A stretch of DNA of 64,000 nt. Origin: Streptomyces odontomachi. GTDB taxonomy: Bacteria; Actinomycetota; Actinomycetes; Streptomycetales; Streptomycetaceae. Made by a program: the position numbers and the translations under genes. The notes below the pieces were generated by a model that was not told the DNA's origin, did not search any database, and worked only from the letters and a program-made list of their open reading frames with translations. Positions 34,643-43,352 of the stretch are shown here, in pieces. Each line of letters opens with the position of its first letter. The stretch's first letter is position 1. The stretch lies in NCBI RefSeq assembly GCF_024435355.1, contig NZ_JAMJWG010000023.1, positions 99,689 to 163,688 on the forward strand, read 5' to 3'.

Positions 34643-36049
34643 TCACCACTGGTACGCCGTGTGCATCTCGTGCGTCGCGGCTTGCAGCGCCGCGGCCACC
34701 CGGCGGGTGTCGGTCTCGGTGGTCTGCCAGTTGCTGAAGGCGGCTCGCAGCGCGGGCACGCCGTCGAGGACGGTAGGCGTCAGGAAGGCCACGGGTTCCA
34801 GCTGCTCGGCGAGTGCGGCGAGTCGTTCGGCGGTGGGGTCGTCGGCGAGGGTGAAGCAGACGACGTTCAGGCGGACGGGCGCGAGGAGTCGCAGGCCGGG
34901 GGTGTCGTCGACGGCTTCGCCCAGGGCACGTGCGCAGCCGATGCACCTCTCCACGATCTCGCGATGGCCGTCCCGCCCGTAGGCCCGCAGGGTGAACCAG
35001 GCGGCGAGGGCGCGCAGGCGGCGGGAGTTCTCCGGGGTGAGGTGGACCGTGTCGGGGGTGTCCCCGAGCGGGCCGAGGTAGGCCGCCGCGTTCTGGAAGA
35101 CGCGTGTTTGCAGGTCGGGGCGGCGGGTGAACTGCACGGCGCTGTCGTACGGGACGTTCAGCCATTTGTGCAGGTCGACGCAGACGGAGTCGGCCAGTTC
35201 GAGGCCGTCGACCAGGTGCGCGTGAGCGGGGGACAGGGCGGCGAAGGCGCCGAAGGCGGCGTCCACGTGCAGCCAGAAGGAGTAGCGCTCGCGCAGGGCG
35301 GCGATCGCGCGCAGGTCGTCGAAGTCGACGGTGTTGACGGTGCCCGCGTTGGCGACCACGACGCACGGGCCGTCGGCCTCACCCCGGGCAAGGGCCTGCT
35401 CCAGCGCCGTCAGGTCGACGGCTTCCCGCCCGGGGCGGGTGGCCACCCGGACCAGGGCCTGGCGTCCCACGCCCAGCATGGCCAGCGCTTTGGGCACGCT
35501 GGAATGCGCGGCACCCGAGAGCACCCGTACCGGGCCGAGTGCGCCCACTCCGTGCTCGGCCGGTGAGACGCCCTGCTGCTCTCCGAGCCATTCGCGGGCG
35601 ATGGCAAGGCCGACGGTGTTGGACATGGTGGCGCCGCTGACGAAGGTTCCGTGCTGCCGGTCGGACAGGCCGAACAGGGTCCGCAGCCAGCCGATCGTCT
35701 CGCGTTCCAGGTGCTGTCCCGCGCCGTCCAGGGACGAGAAGGAGTTCTGGTCCCAGGCCGCGGTCATCCAGTCGCCGGCCAGCGCGGCCGGCGTCACCCC
35801 GCCGGTGACGAATCCGAGATAGCGCGGTCCGGCGCTCGCCGACAGCGCCGGCTCCCAGCGAGCGGCGAACTCCTCCAGCGCTGCCCGCAGCCCGTCCCCG
35901 TGCCCGGGCAACGGGTCCGGTTCCGGCAAGCGCGCCGCGGGAACGACCTCCCGTTCGCAGAGCCCGGCGAGCACCCCGGCAGCGTGCTGCTGCACGGTCT
36001 CCAGCAGGTGCGGCAGTCCATCGCGGTCCGCGGCAAGACGAGGGTGCAT
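34643..36049 (-). CDS. PLP-dependent group II amino acid decarboxylase
   Basis: 468 residues. Fold-type I decarboxylase of the glutamate/aromatic-L-amino-acid family: His182 (PLP stacking, SGAAHSSVPKA), Asp263 in HVDAAFG, and the PLP lysine 295 in VDLHKWLNVPYD. The substrate-pocket segment HLERETIGWLRTLFG and the C-terminal LRAAFSNWQT block are conserved. Substrate undetermined; aspartate, glutamate or aromatic amino acids are all possible. GGAG 8 nt upstream of the ATG. Its promoter lies in the 23-bp repeat array shared with the divergent MocR-type regulator. Confidence 0.9.
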   Translation of the reverse strand: MHPRLAADRDGLPHLLETVQQHAAGVLAGLCEREVVPAARLPEPDPLPGHGDGLRAALEEFAARWEPALSASAGPRYLGFVTGGVTPAALAGDWMTAAWDQNSFSSLDGAGQHLERETIGWLRTLFGLSDRQHGTFVSGATMSNTVGLAIAREWLGEQQGVSPAEHGVGALGPVRVLSGAAHSSVPKALAMLGVGRQALVRVATRPGREAVDLTALEQALARGEADGPCVVVANAGTVNTVDFDDLRAIAALRERYSFWLHVDAAFGAFAALSPAHAHLVDGLELADSVCVDLHKWLNVPYDSAVQFTRRPDLQTRVFQNAAAYLGPLGDTPDTVHLTPENSRRLRALAAWFTLRAYGRDGHREIVERCIGCARALGEAVDDTPGLRLLAPVRLNVVCFTLADDPTAERLAALAEQLEPVAFLTPTVLDGVPALRAAFSNWQTTETDTRRVAAALQAATHEMHTAYQW

Positions 36050-36060
36050 GGCACGTCTCC

Positions 36061-36272
36061 GTTCGTGTCGTGTGGTGTCGAGCGTTCGTGTCGTGTGGTC
36101 ACGACCGTTGATGTGGTGTGGTCTCGACCGTTGATGTGGTCTGGTCTGGTCTCGGTCGTCTGCGTCGTGTGGTCTCGGTCGTTCCTGTCGTGTGGTCTTG
36201 GTCGTTCCTGCCGTGTGGTCTCGGTCGTCTGCGTCGTGTGGTCACGACCGTTCGTGTCGTGTGGTCACGACC
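36061..36272. repeat. Nine-copy 23-bp tandem repeat array in divergent promoter
   Basis: Nine imperfect units each starting GTTCGTGTCGTG or GTCTGCGTCGTG and ending GGTCACGACC or GGTCTCGGTC. Eight are exactly 23 bp and the fourth is 28 bp with an internal TCTGG duplication. Units begin at 36061, 36084, 36107, 36130, 36158, 36181, 36204, 36227 and 36250. Several units contain the small palindrome GGTC-N2-GACC. The array fills nearly the whole gap between the decarboxylase start (36049) and the MocR-type gene (36324). Confidence 0.9.
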
Positions 36273-36297
36273 GTACGGAGCCTGCCGGTCCGATTCC

Positions 36298-36323
36298 TGG
36301 TCCAATCATGGGAAACTGGACCA
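36298..36323. promoter_or_regulatory. Inverted repeat TGGTCCA-N12-TGGACCA abutting regulator start
   Basis: Exact 7-bp arms; the right arm ends at the base before the GTG start of the MocR-type gene. Its position over the promoter suggests autorepression by that protein. Confidence 0.6.
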
Positions 36324-37682
36324 GTGCGGATAGGGGTAGATCAGCTGGTGCAGGCCCTGGGGCCATGGCGGGACACCGGGGCGCCGCTCGGCTCGGCGCT
36401 GGCTCGTGCGGTGCGGGAAGCGCTGCTTGACGGGCGTGTCCGGGCCGGGAGCGAGCTGCCTGCCGAGCGTCGCCTGGCCGCGGCTCTGGGCGTGAGCCGC
36501 GGCACGGTGACGGCCGCTCTGGACCGGCTGCGTGACGCCGGATGGGTCCGTACCCGGCACGGCAGCGCCAGCACGGTGCAGCTCCCGCCGGCCGCTGCGG
36601 AACGGATCGCGCCGCTCTCCGCGACCGGGGAGGCCGGCTCCCTGGTCGACCTGCGCCGTGCCGTGCCCGCCGCACCGCAGGAGCTCTACCTTGCGGCGGC
36701 GAAGCGAGCCGTCGAGCGGTCCGGGTTCCTGCTGGCCGAGCACGGCGAACCAGGACCGGGCATCGCCGAGCTGCGCACGGCGATCGCGGCCAGGTACAGC
36801 CGCGAGGGAACCGCGACACGGCCCGAGCAGATCCTTGTCACCAGCGGGGCCCGGGCCGCGCTGACCCTGCTCGCAGCACACTTCCGGCCCCGCGTGGCGG
36901 CGGTGGAGATCCCCACGTTCTTCGACGCGCTCCAGGTGCTGCGCGCTCCCGGAACGCGGCTGGTGGGCTGCCACGTCCACACCGACGGCTGGGACCCGGA
37001 CCACCTTCGGGACTCCTTCACCGCCGCGCGCGGCCACCTCGCGTACCTGGTGCCCGACTTCCACAACCCGACGGGCGCGCTGATGCCCCCGGACACCCGC
37101 CGAGCGGTGGCCCAGCTCGCCGCCGAGCACCGGGTGACCCTCGTCGTGGACGAGACCATGCGCGATCTCGACCTACGCGACCAGCCGGACCCGGCCCCGC
37201 GCATACGCGGCGCGCTGCTGATCGGCTCGACCAGCAAGTCCATCTGGGGCGGTCTGCGCATCGGCTGGATCCGGGCCCCTGCCTCGCTCATCCACGAACT
37301 CCGGCAGCATCCCCTGGCCGGGCCCTTGTCGGCGTCCCCGATGCAGCAGCTCATCGCCGCCGAACTGCTCGCCGACCTGGAACCGGTGCTCAGCCGACGC
37401 CGGCACGAACTGCGGCAGCAGCGCGACCACCTCAGCACACTGCTGGCCGACGACGGCCGCTGGCACTTCACCCGCCCGCCCGGCGGACTCGCCCTGTGGC
37501 TGCGGCTGACCACCGCACTCGCCGAGACCGTCGTGGAACGAGCCGGCCGGAACCGCGTCGCGCTCGCGGCAGGCCCACGCTTCGCCGCCGACGCCACCCT
37601 CATCCATCATCTGCGCGTGCCCTACACGCCACCCCGCCACGTACTCGACCGGATCGCCGCCGTCATCGACGGCGCCTGCTGA
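36324..37682 (+). CDS. MocR/GabR-family transcriptional regulator
   Basis: 452 residues. A GntR winged helix (about 20-85; GSELPAERRLAAALGVSRGTVTAALDRLRDAGWV) is joined by a linker to an aminotransferase-like domain with DFHNPTGALMPP, VVDETMRDLDL and the PLP lysine 305 in GSTSKSIWGGLRIGW. Such proteins sense PLP or PLP-amino acid adducts and bind direct repeats. The adjacent divergent PLP decarboxylase is the obvious target. GTG 36324 gives the usual VRIGVDQLVQALG start; no ribosome site, so the mRNA may be leaderless. Confidence 0.92.
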   Translation: MRIGVDQLVQALGPWRDTGAPLGSALARAVREALLDGRVRAGSELPAERRLAAALGVSRGTVTAALDRLRDAGWVRTRHGSASTVQLPPAAAERIAPLSATGEAGSLVDLRRAVPAAPQELYLAAAKRAVERSGFLLAEHGEPGPGIAELRTAIAARYSREGTATRPEQILVTSGARAALTLLAAHFRPRVAAVEIPTFFDALQVLRAPGTRLVGCHVHTDGWDPDHLRDSFTAARGHLAYLVPDFHNPTGALMPPDTRRAVAQLAAEHRVTLVVDETMRDLDLRDQPDPAPRIRGALLIGSTSKSIWGGLRIGWIRAPASLIHELRQHPLAGPLSASPMQQLIAAELLADLEPVLSRRRHELRQQRDHLSTLLADDGRWHFTRPPGGLALWLRLTTALAETVVERAGRNRVALAAGPRFAADATLIHHLRVPYTPPRHVLDRIAAVIDGAC

Positions 37683-37736
37683 GCGGGAGCGCCGGTGGCC
37701 CGAGGACGTCCCCGGACCACGTACCCGTGGTGCGGA

Positions 37737-37742
37737 TACGCT
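37737..37742 (+). promoter_or_regulatory. -10 box TACGCT for leaderless kinase gene
   Basis: The hexamer ends 7 nt before the GTG at 37750 and no ribosome site is visible. Confidence 0.45.
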
Positions 37743-37749
37743 CGAGCGC

Positions 37750-38736
37750 GTGACAGAGACCCCGGACGCCGTCGTGCAGGTTCCAGGAGAGCTGGTCGAC
37801 ACGCAGGTCAGGTACCACGGCGACCGTGGACGGGAGTTCGTCGCCGCGCTGCCGGGGCGTGCCGCGGCGTTCCTCGACCGGTGGGGGCTCCGGCTCGACG
37901 GGCCCTCGATGTTCGGGGTGTGCGCGCTGGTGTTGCCGGTGGTGCGGCAGGACGGCACCCCGGCGGTGCTGAAGCTCCAGCAGGTCGACGACGAGACGGT
38001 CGGCGAGCCGGCCGCGCTGCGCGCCTGGGACGGTCACGGCGCCGTACGCCTGCTGGAGCACGATGCCGCCACCGGCACGATGTTGCTGGAGCGCCTGACC
38101 GCGGCCCGGCAGCTCACCTCGGTCGACGCACGCACCGGCGTGCTGGTGATCGCGGAACTGCTGGCCAGGCTGACCGCCGTACCGGCACCGTCGGGCATGC
38201 GGCGGCTCGCGGACATGGCCCGTGACGCCGACGCGCGCTCGCCACGGCTGCGGCAGGTCGCGGATCCCGAGGCCCGCCGGGTGCTCACGGACTGCGCGGC
38301 GGCACAGCGCGAGGTGCTGACCGACCTGACCGACCCGACGGACGGCGCCGCCACCGCCACAGACACCGTCACCGCTGCGGGCACCGCCACCGCCATCGCC
38401 CCAGGCACCGGCGCCCGCGGCGACCGGCTGCTCCACTGGGACCTGCACTTCGAGAACGTCCTGGCCGCCGACCGTGAGCCATGGCTGGCCATCGACCCGA
38501 AGCCGCTCGCCGGCGACCCGGGCTTCGAGCTGTTCCCGGCCCTGCACAACCGTTTCGAGGCGGACGAGGTGGTGTGGCGGTTCGACGCCATGACGGACGT
38601 GATGGGTCTCGACCGCGACCGGGCCCGCGGCTGGACGCTGGCGCGGGTGCTCCAGACCTGCCTCTGGGACGTCGAACGCGAGCTGCCGCCGACCCCACGC
38701 CATGTGGAGATCGCCCGCCGCCTGCTCGCCGGATGA
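37750..38736 (+). CDS. Aminoglycoside/hydroxyurea phosphotransferase-like kinase
   Basis: 328 residues. It fits the streptomycin 6-kinase type family: AVLKLQQVDDETVGEPAALRAW (ATP-site Lys and Glu), catalytic LLHWDLHFENVLAA with the HxDxxxxN pattern, and metal-binding LAIDPKPLAGDPGFEL. Residues about 195-225 are an Ala/Thr/Asp low-complexity insert just before the catalytic loop. It could phosphorylate an antibiotic or a metabolite; resistance is not proven. It follows the MocR-type gene in the same direction with a 67-bp gap. Confidence 0.88.
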   Translation: MTETPDAVVQVPGELVDTQVRYHGDRGREFVAALPGRAAAFLDRWGLRLDGPSMFGVCALVLPVVRQDGTPAVLKLQQVDDETVGEPAALRAWDGHGAVRLLEHDAATGTMLLERLTAARQLTSVDARTGVLVIAELLARLTAVPAPSGMRRLADMARDADARSPRLRQVADPEARRVLTDCAAAQREVLTDLTDPTDGAATATDTVTAAGTATAIAPGTGARGDRLLHWDLHFENVLAADREPWLAIDPKPLAGDPGFELFPALHNRFEADEVVWRFDAMTDVMGLDRDRARGWTLARVLQTCLWDVERELPPTPRHVEIARRLLAG

Positions 38737-38884
38737 GCGGACGCGCTGATGGCGGGTGCACGGATGGCGGGTGCGCGGGCGCGCAGGTGAGCGGATGCAC
38801 GACCCGGCAAACGGAATGTAAGGGATACAGGGGATGTAAGGGGTTTACGGGACCCGGCGTGGCGGACGGCCACGACCGCCGAGT

Positions 38885-38890
38885 TAGCCT
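38885..38890 (+). promoter_or_regulatory. -10 box TAGCCT for leaderless GNAT gene
   Basis: TAGCCT ends 6 nt before the ATG at 38897; no ribosome site is seen. Short AAGGGG-type repeats precede it (about 38818-38848). Confidence 0.5.
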
Positions 38891-38896
38891 GCCCGC

Positions 38897-39376
38897 ATGA
38901 TTAGAACCGCCACGCCGGCCGACGTACCCGTCATCCACACCATGATCCGTGAGCTCGCCGAATACGAGAAGGCGCTGCACGAGGCGGAGGCCACCGAGGA
39001 GCAGCTGACCGAAGCGCTGTTCGGGGAGCGTCCGGCGGCGTACGCGCACATCGCGGAGGACGGTGAGACCGGCGAGGCGGTCGGCTTCGCGCTGTGGTTC
39101 CTGAACTTCTCCACCTGGCGCGGTGTGCAGGGCATCTACCTGGAGGACCTGTACGTACGTCCGGAGCGGCGCGGGGGTGGGCACGGAAAGGCCCTGCTCA
39201 CCGAGCTCGCCCGGCTCTGCGTGGCGCGCGGCTACCCGCGCCTCGAATGGTCCGTACTGAACTGGAACGAGCCGTCCATCCAGTTCTACCGCTCGCTCGG
39301 TGCGCGCCCGCAGGACGAGTGGACGGTCTACCGCCTGACGGACGAGGCGCTGACCAGGCTGGGATCGAGCGAATAG
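38897..39376 (+). CDS. GNAT N-acetyltransferase (diamine/SSAT-like)
   Basis: 159 residues, the full length of the family. IRTATPADVPVIHTMIRELAEYEKA at the start, YLEDLYVRPERRGGGHGKALLTELARLC as the acetyl-CoA loop, and EWSVLNWNEPSIQFYRSLGA near the end are the spermidine/spermine-acetyltransferase-like pattern. It acetylates a small amine in the cytoplasm. The next gene starts 3 bp after its stop, so the two are probably one transcript. Confidence 0.93.
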   Translation: MIRTATPADVPVIHTMIRELAEYEKALHEAEATEEQLTEALFGERPAAYAHIAEDGETGEAVGFALWFLNFSTWRGVQGIYLEDLYVRPERRGGGHGKALLTELARLCVARGYPRLEWSVLNWNEPSIQFYRSLGARPQDEWTVYRLTDEALTRLGSSE

Positions 39377-39379
39377 CCC

Positions 39380-40078
39380 ATGCCCGAGTTCACGGAGAAC
39401 GAGCGCCGGCACATCACCTCGCTGAGAGAGATCGAAAGCTGTCGCGAACTGGATTCCCGGACGAGTGAACTCGAACGTGGCGTACCCCCGAAATGCATCC
39501 TTCCCGAGGAGTACGACGAGAGCTGGGAAGGCATCGAGTTCAGCGACGAAATGAAGTCGTCCGCGCTGGGATTCGACGAGGTCGGAGCCTTCTGGAAAAC
39601 CCGTGAGGATCCGCCGGAGATATGTGGTGAATTCAGTCTGATAAATCTGGACTACGCTCTGACCTCGGAAGATCCTGGTGAGGCGGGGGCCGGCACGGAT
39701 TTTCAGCGACAGTTCCTCAGGCAGTTGTGTCCGATCGACAGGTCACCGCGTTCGGGTGCGGGGATGCAGACGTACATGCGCATGCAGGCGGGCGTGCCCG
39801 AGCTGGAGATCTGGCACAGCGGCCTCTTCAGCGTCGAGGAACCCCCGTACCCGTCCGGATTCGTCAGGCTTGACATCGATTACTGCGAGTATCTCGATGC
39901 GCTGCTGCTGACGAAGGGCACCTACGGCTGGCAGTTCCTGTTCGCGGACGTGACCTTGAGCGGCAGGGAACTCTCGGACCAGGCGAAGTACATCCGGAGA
40001 ATGCTTCAGGTGTTTCCTGCGCTGTTCCCCCAGTACGACTACGCGTCACTCGCCCGACGCTTCGAAGCCCGTCTGTGA
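39380..40078 (+). CDS. SMI1/KNR4 (SUKH)-like or unknown acidic protein
   Basis: 232 residues. An acidic N-terminus rich in Glu/Arg precedes a mixed fold; the part RLDIDYCEYLDALLLTKGTYGWQFLFADV recalls C-terminal strands of SUKH-type immunity and SMI1/KNR4-like proteins. Codon use is visibly less GC-biased than the neighbours (for example the AATTCAGTCTGATAAATCTG stretch near 39630), hinting at recent acquisition. It lies 3 bp after the GNAT stop. Function unknown; an immunity role is a guess. Confidence 0.7.
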   Translation: MPEFTENERRHITSLREIESCRELDSRTSELERGVPPKCILPEEYDESWEGIEFSDEMKSSALGFDEVGAFWKTREDPPEICGEFSLINLDYALTSEDPGEAGAGTDFQRQFLRQLCPIDRSPRSGAGMQTYMRMQAGVPELEIWHSGLFSVEEPPYPSGFVRLDIDYCEYLDALLLTKGTYGWQFLFADVTLSGRELSDQAKYIRRMLQVFPALFPQYDYASLARRFEARL

Positions 40079-40087
40079 CCTGCGCCG

Positions 40088-41593
40088 TCAGCGCACCGGC
40101 TCCGCAACCGGCCGTTCCTCGCCGCCCGGCCGTGGCAGGCCCCTGCCGCTGACCATGAGCCCCGCGATCACGGCGCCGATCAGCATGACGGCCACCGCCC
40201 ACCAGATCGCCGTGGCGAAGCCGTGCACGGTGCCGGCCCGGACGACGGCGGGCCGCTGCGCGGGGGTCCGCAGGTGCTCCGCGATGTACGTGGCGGCCGT
40301 GCTGGTCGCGATGGTGTTCAGCAGCGAGGTGCCGATGGAGCCGCCGACCTGCTGCGCGGTGTTGACCGTCGCGGACGTCACCCCGGAGTCCTGCGGTGCG
40401 ACCCCGCCGGTCGCGGTCGCCATCACCGGCATGAAGGTGAGACCCATGCCGAGGCCGAGCAGCAGCATCGCGGGCAGCAGATGGGTGAGGTACTCGGCGT
40501 GCACGGTGAGCTGGGTGAGGATGCCCAGGCCGGCCGCGGCCAGGGTCATGCCGGGCACCATCAGGGCGCGCGGCGAGGTGTGCGGCAGCAGTCGCGCGGA
40601 GATCTGGGTGGCACCGACGATGATCGCGCCGGTGGTGGGCAGGAAGGCCAGACCGGTCTTCAGTGGCGAGTACCGCAGGATCTGCTGGAGGTAGAAGGTC
40701 AGGAACAGGAACAGGCCGAACATGCCGATGGTGGCCAGGCACATGGTCAGCAGGCAGCCCGCGCGGTTGTGCTCGCGGATGATGTGCAGTGGCAGCAGCG
40801 GATGGCGCGCCCGGGTCTGCCACCCGCCGAAGGCGATCAGCAGGAGCACCGCCAAGGTCAGCAGCGTCAGCACGAAGGGGCTGGTCCAGCCATGTGGCTG
40901 GGCCTCGCTGAAGCCGTAGACGAGCAGGCCCAGGCCGCCGCAGCCGAGCAGCACCCCGGGGACGTCGAGCCGGGCCTCCGCGTGCCCGGGCCTCTCGTGC
41001 AGCAGGGAGAACGCCCCGAGCACCGCTGCGGCGGCGATGGGGATGTTGACGTACAGGCACCAACGCCAGCTCAGGAAGTCGGTCAGCAGACCGCCCGCCA
41101 TCAGGCCGATCGCGGCCCCGCTGCCCGCCAGGGCGCCGTAGACGCCGAACGCCTTGGCGCGTTCCGTCGGGTCGGTGAAGGTGGTGCTGAGCAGTGACAG
41201 TGCGGACGGCGCCAGCAGCGCGGCGAAGGCGCCCTGCAAGGCCCGGGCGCCGAACAGCATGGCGGACGACTCCGCGGCGCCGCCGAGACCCGAGGCGACG
41301 GCGAAGCCGATCAGGCCGATGACGAAGGTGCGCTTGCGGCCCACGTAGTCCGCGATCCGTCCGCCGAGCAGCAGCAGGCCGCCGAAAGCCAGGGTGTAGG
41401 CGGTGATGACTCACTGCCGGTTGCCGGCGGAGATGTGCAGGGCACGCTGTGCGGACGGCAGTGCGATGGTCACGACCGTCGCGTCGAGGACGACCATGAG
41501 CTGTGCCAGCGCGATGACGACCAGCGCCCACCAGCGATGCGGATCCGGTTCCTGAGCGGACTCGTCCCCCTCACCTGATCGGGTGAAAGTCAC
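40088..41593 (-). pseudogene. EmrB/QacA-type MFS efflux gene interrupted by one in-frame TGA
   Basis: The minus strand encodes a 14-helix drug:H+ antiporter of about 500 residues, from GTG 41593 (GGTGAG just upstream) through RWWALVVIALAQLMVVLDATVV to a stop at 41411-41413, and continues in the same frame to 40088. The TGA replaces the TGG of the conserved NRQW-VITAYTL motif after helix 1; the following AYTLAFGGLLLLGG, GRKRTFVIG and the rest are intact. So a single base change has split it after about 60 residues. It may be recent decay, a sequencing error or, less likely, readthrough. The downstream part could restart at ATG 41344 but would lack the first two helices. Confidence 0.85.
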
Positions 41594-41726
41594 CTCACCA
41601 GGACAACACGGACTCGGGGACGGTCGCAATCGCGACACGCACGAAGCGCCCGACGTTCCTTTGCAGGTGCGCACATTCCGGGTGCGTTCCGCTGGGCCCG
41701 CGTGACGTGACTGGGTCAGGTCGTCA

Positions 41727-41781
41727 GTGGCCGGGGCGTCAGTGGCCGGGTTGCCGGTGGCCGGGTTGTCAGTGGCGAGGG
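41727..41781. repeat. Short GTCAGTGGCCGGG-type tandem repeat
   Basis: Four or so imperfect 12-16-base copies between the efflux pseudogene and the pentapeptide gene. Non-coding. Confidence 0.6.
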
Positions 41782-41885
41782 GCAGCATGGGGCGGGACAG
41801 CATGCGGCGTGGGGAGGAGCCGGGGGCCTGGGGCAGGGGCCAGGGGGCGGGCCCGGGATGCGGTGACGAGCGAAAGGCGTGAGGG

Positions 41886-42617
41886 ATGGCGAAGACGGCT
41901 GGTGAGGCAAGGACGTCCGGTGCGGCAAGGGCGTCCGGCGGGGCGAAGGCGGCCGGTGCGGCGAAGGTGAAGGCGGCGCGGCGGCCGGAGCTGCGGTTGC
42001 CGCCGCTGGTTCCGTGGACTGGACGGGGCCTGGAGCCGGACGGTGACTACGACGGCGTGACGTTCGACGGCTTGGACCTCGCCGAGCAGGACGCGGGCGG
42101 CGCGCGGTTTCTGGACTGCGCCCTGGCGGACTGCGCTCTGGACGGGCTCCGGCTCACCCACGCCCGGCTGCTCGACTCCCGGCTGACCGCGCCCCGGGGC
42201 GTCGGCACGGATCTGGCGGAGGCCACGCTGCGGGACGTCGAGCTGCTGGAGGCCCGGCTGGGCGGGGTGCAGCTGCACGGCGCGATGCTGGAACGTGTGG
42301 TGGTACGCGGCGGCAAGATCGACTACCCGAATCTGCGGGCCGCGCGGTTGCGGGACGTGGTCTTCGAGGGCTGCGTCCTGGTGGAGCCGGACTTCGGCGG
42401 GGCCCGTCTCGAGCGAGTCGAGTTCCGGGACTGCACCCTGAAGGGCGCCGACTTCACCGCCGCCACGATGGCCGACGTGGACCTGCGGGGCGCCGCCCTC
42501 CTCGACATCGCCCGGGGCATCGACCGGCTCGCCGGAGCCGTGATCAGTCCCACCCAACTGCTCGACCTCGCCCCGGCGCTGGCGGCGCAGATCGGGGTGC
42601 GGGTGGTGGAGGGGTAG
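41886..42617 (+). CDS. Pentapeptide-repeat protein
   Basis: 243 residues. Residues 1-35 are an Ala/Gly/Lys tail; residues about 50-215 are repeating A(D/N)LXX-like units (FDGLDLAEQDAGGARFLDCALADCALDGLRL and ADFTAATMADVDLRGAAL) that build a right-handed quadrilateral helix, then a capping helix (RLAGAVISPTQLLDLAPAL). Some relatives mimic DNA and protect gyrase from quinolones or toxins; many have no known role. The gene stands alone beside a broken efflux pump. Confidence 0.9.
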   Translation: MAKTAGEARTSGAARASGGAKAAGAAKVKAARRPELRLPPLVPWTGRGLEPDGDYDGVTFDGLDLAEQDAGGARFLDCALADCALDGLRLTHARLLDSRLTAPRGVGTDLAEATLRDVELLEARLGGVQLHGAMLERVVVRGGKIDYPNLRAARLRDVVFEGCVLVEPDFGGARLERVEFRDCTLKGADFTAATMADVDLRGAALLDIARGIDRLAGAVISPTQLLDLAPALAAQIGVRVVEG

Positions 42618-42668
42618 GCGGCGGCAGGCCGTGCCGCGGGGGCGCGGGCAAGGGGTGTCCCGGGCGCC

Positions 42669-43166
42669 TCACACCCGGGGGAAGCGGGCCTGGAGTTGCC
42701 AGACGGCGGGGTTCTCGCCGAGGTCCTCGTGCAGGTCTACGAGGTCGGCGAGCAGATCGTGCAGGAAGTCCCGGGATTCTCGGCGCAGTTCGGTGTGAGA
42801 GAAAGTGAGCGGGGGCTCCCCGGCCGGTGACCAGTCGGCCCGGATGTCGACGAATCCGAAGCGCCGCTCGAAGCGCATCAGCTCCGTGGATTCGGTGAAG
42901 TCCAGCTCGGCACGGTAGGGGCCGGCGGCCCGGCTGCCGCGCGGATCACGGTCCAATCGCTCGACGATGTCGCACAGCGCCCACGCGAAGTCCAGCACCG
43001 GCACCCATCCCCAGGCTGTGGACAACTCCCGGTCGGCCACGGTGTCGGCGAGGTAGACATCCCCGCAGAACAGGTCGTAGCGCAGTGCGCGGTTGTCCGC
43101 GCGCCGGTAGTCGGCGGCCGGAGGGTCCGGGAAACGGGTGGAGAGCGCGTAGCCGATGTCGAGCAC
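42669..43166 (-). CDS. Hypothetical protein, DUF7878-like
   Basis: 165 residues from GTG 43166. Soluble, acidic, with aromatic-rich strands (ELSTAWGWVPVLDFAWALCDIVERL) and a helical end (SRDFLHDLLADLVDLHEDLGENP). I recognise the pattern as a conserved streptomycete protein of the DUF7878 sort with no assigned activity. It converges on the pentapeptide gene with 51 bp between. Confidence 0.75.
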   Translation of the reverse strand: MLDIGYALSTRFPDPPAADYRRADNRALRYDLFCGDVYLADTVADRELSTAWGWVPVLDFAWALCDIVERLDRDPRGSRAAGPYRAELDFTESTELMRFERRFGFVDIRADWSPAGEPPLTFSHTELRRESRDFLHDLLADLVDLHEDLGENPAVWQLQARFPRV

Positions 43167-43352
43167 GCGCCGATGGTGTCACGGGCGGTGGCCGCACCTA
43201 CGGGCCGCACCTACGCTTCGGTGCATGCGCGGCGGTGCATGCGCGCGCGAGCGTGGTTCGGCCGGTCACCGGGTGCCCGCCGGTACGAGACCGGAGGGCA
43301 CCCGGAGCCGGGAAGAACGCCGGCCGACCGCGTGGCCGGCGGTTGGCGGCCG

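Noticed and set aside
36061..36272. Tandem array considered as a CRISPR
   Set aside because: The units follow each other without unique spacers and are imperfect 23-bp copies; no cas genes.
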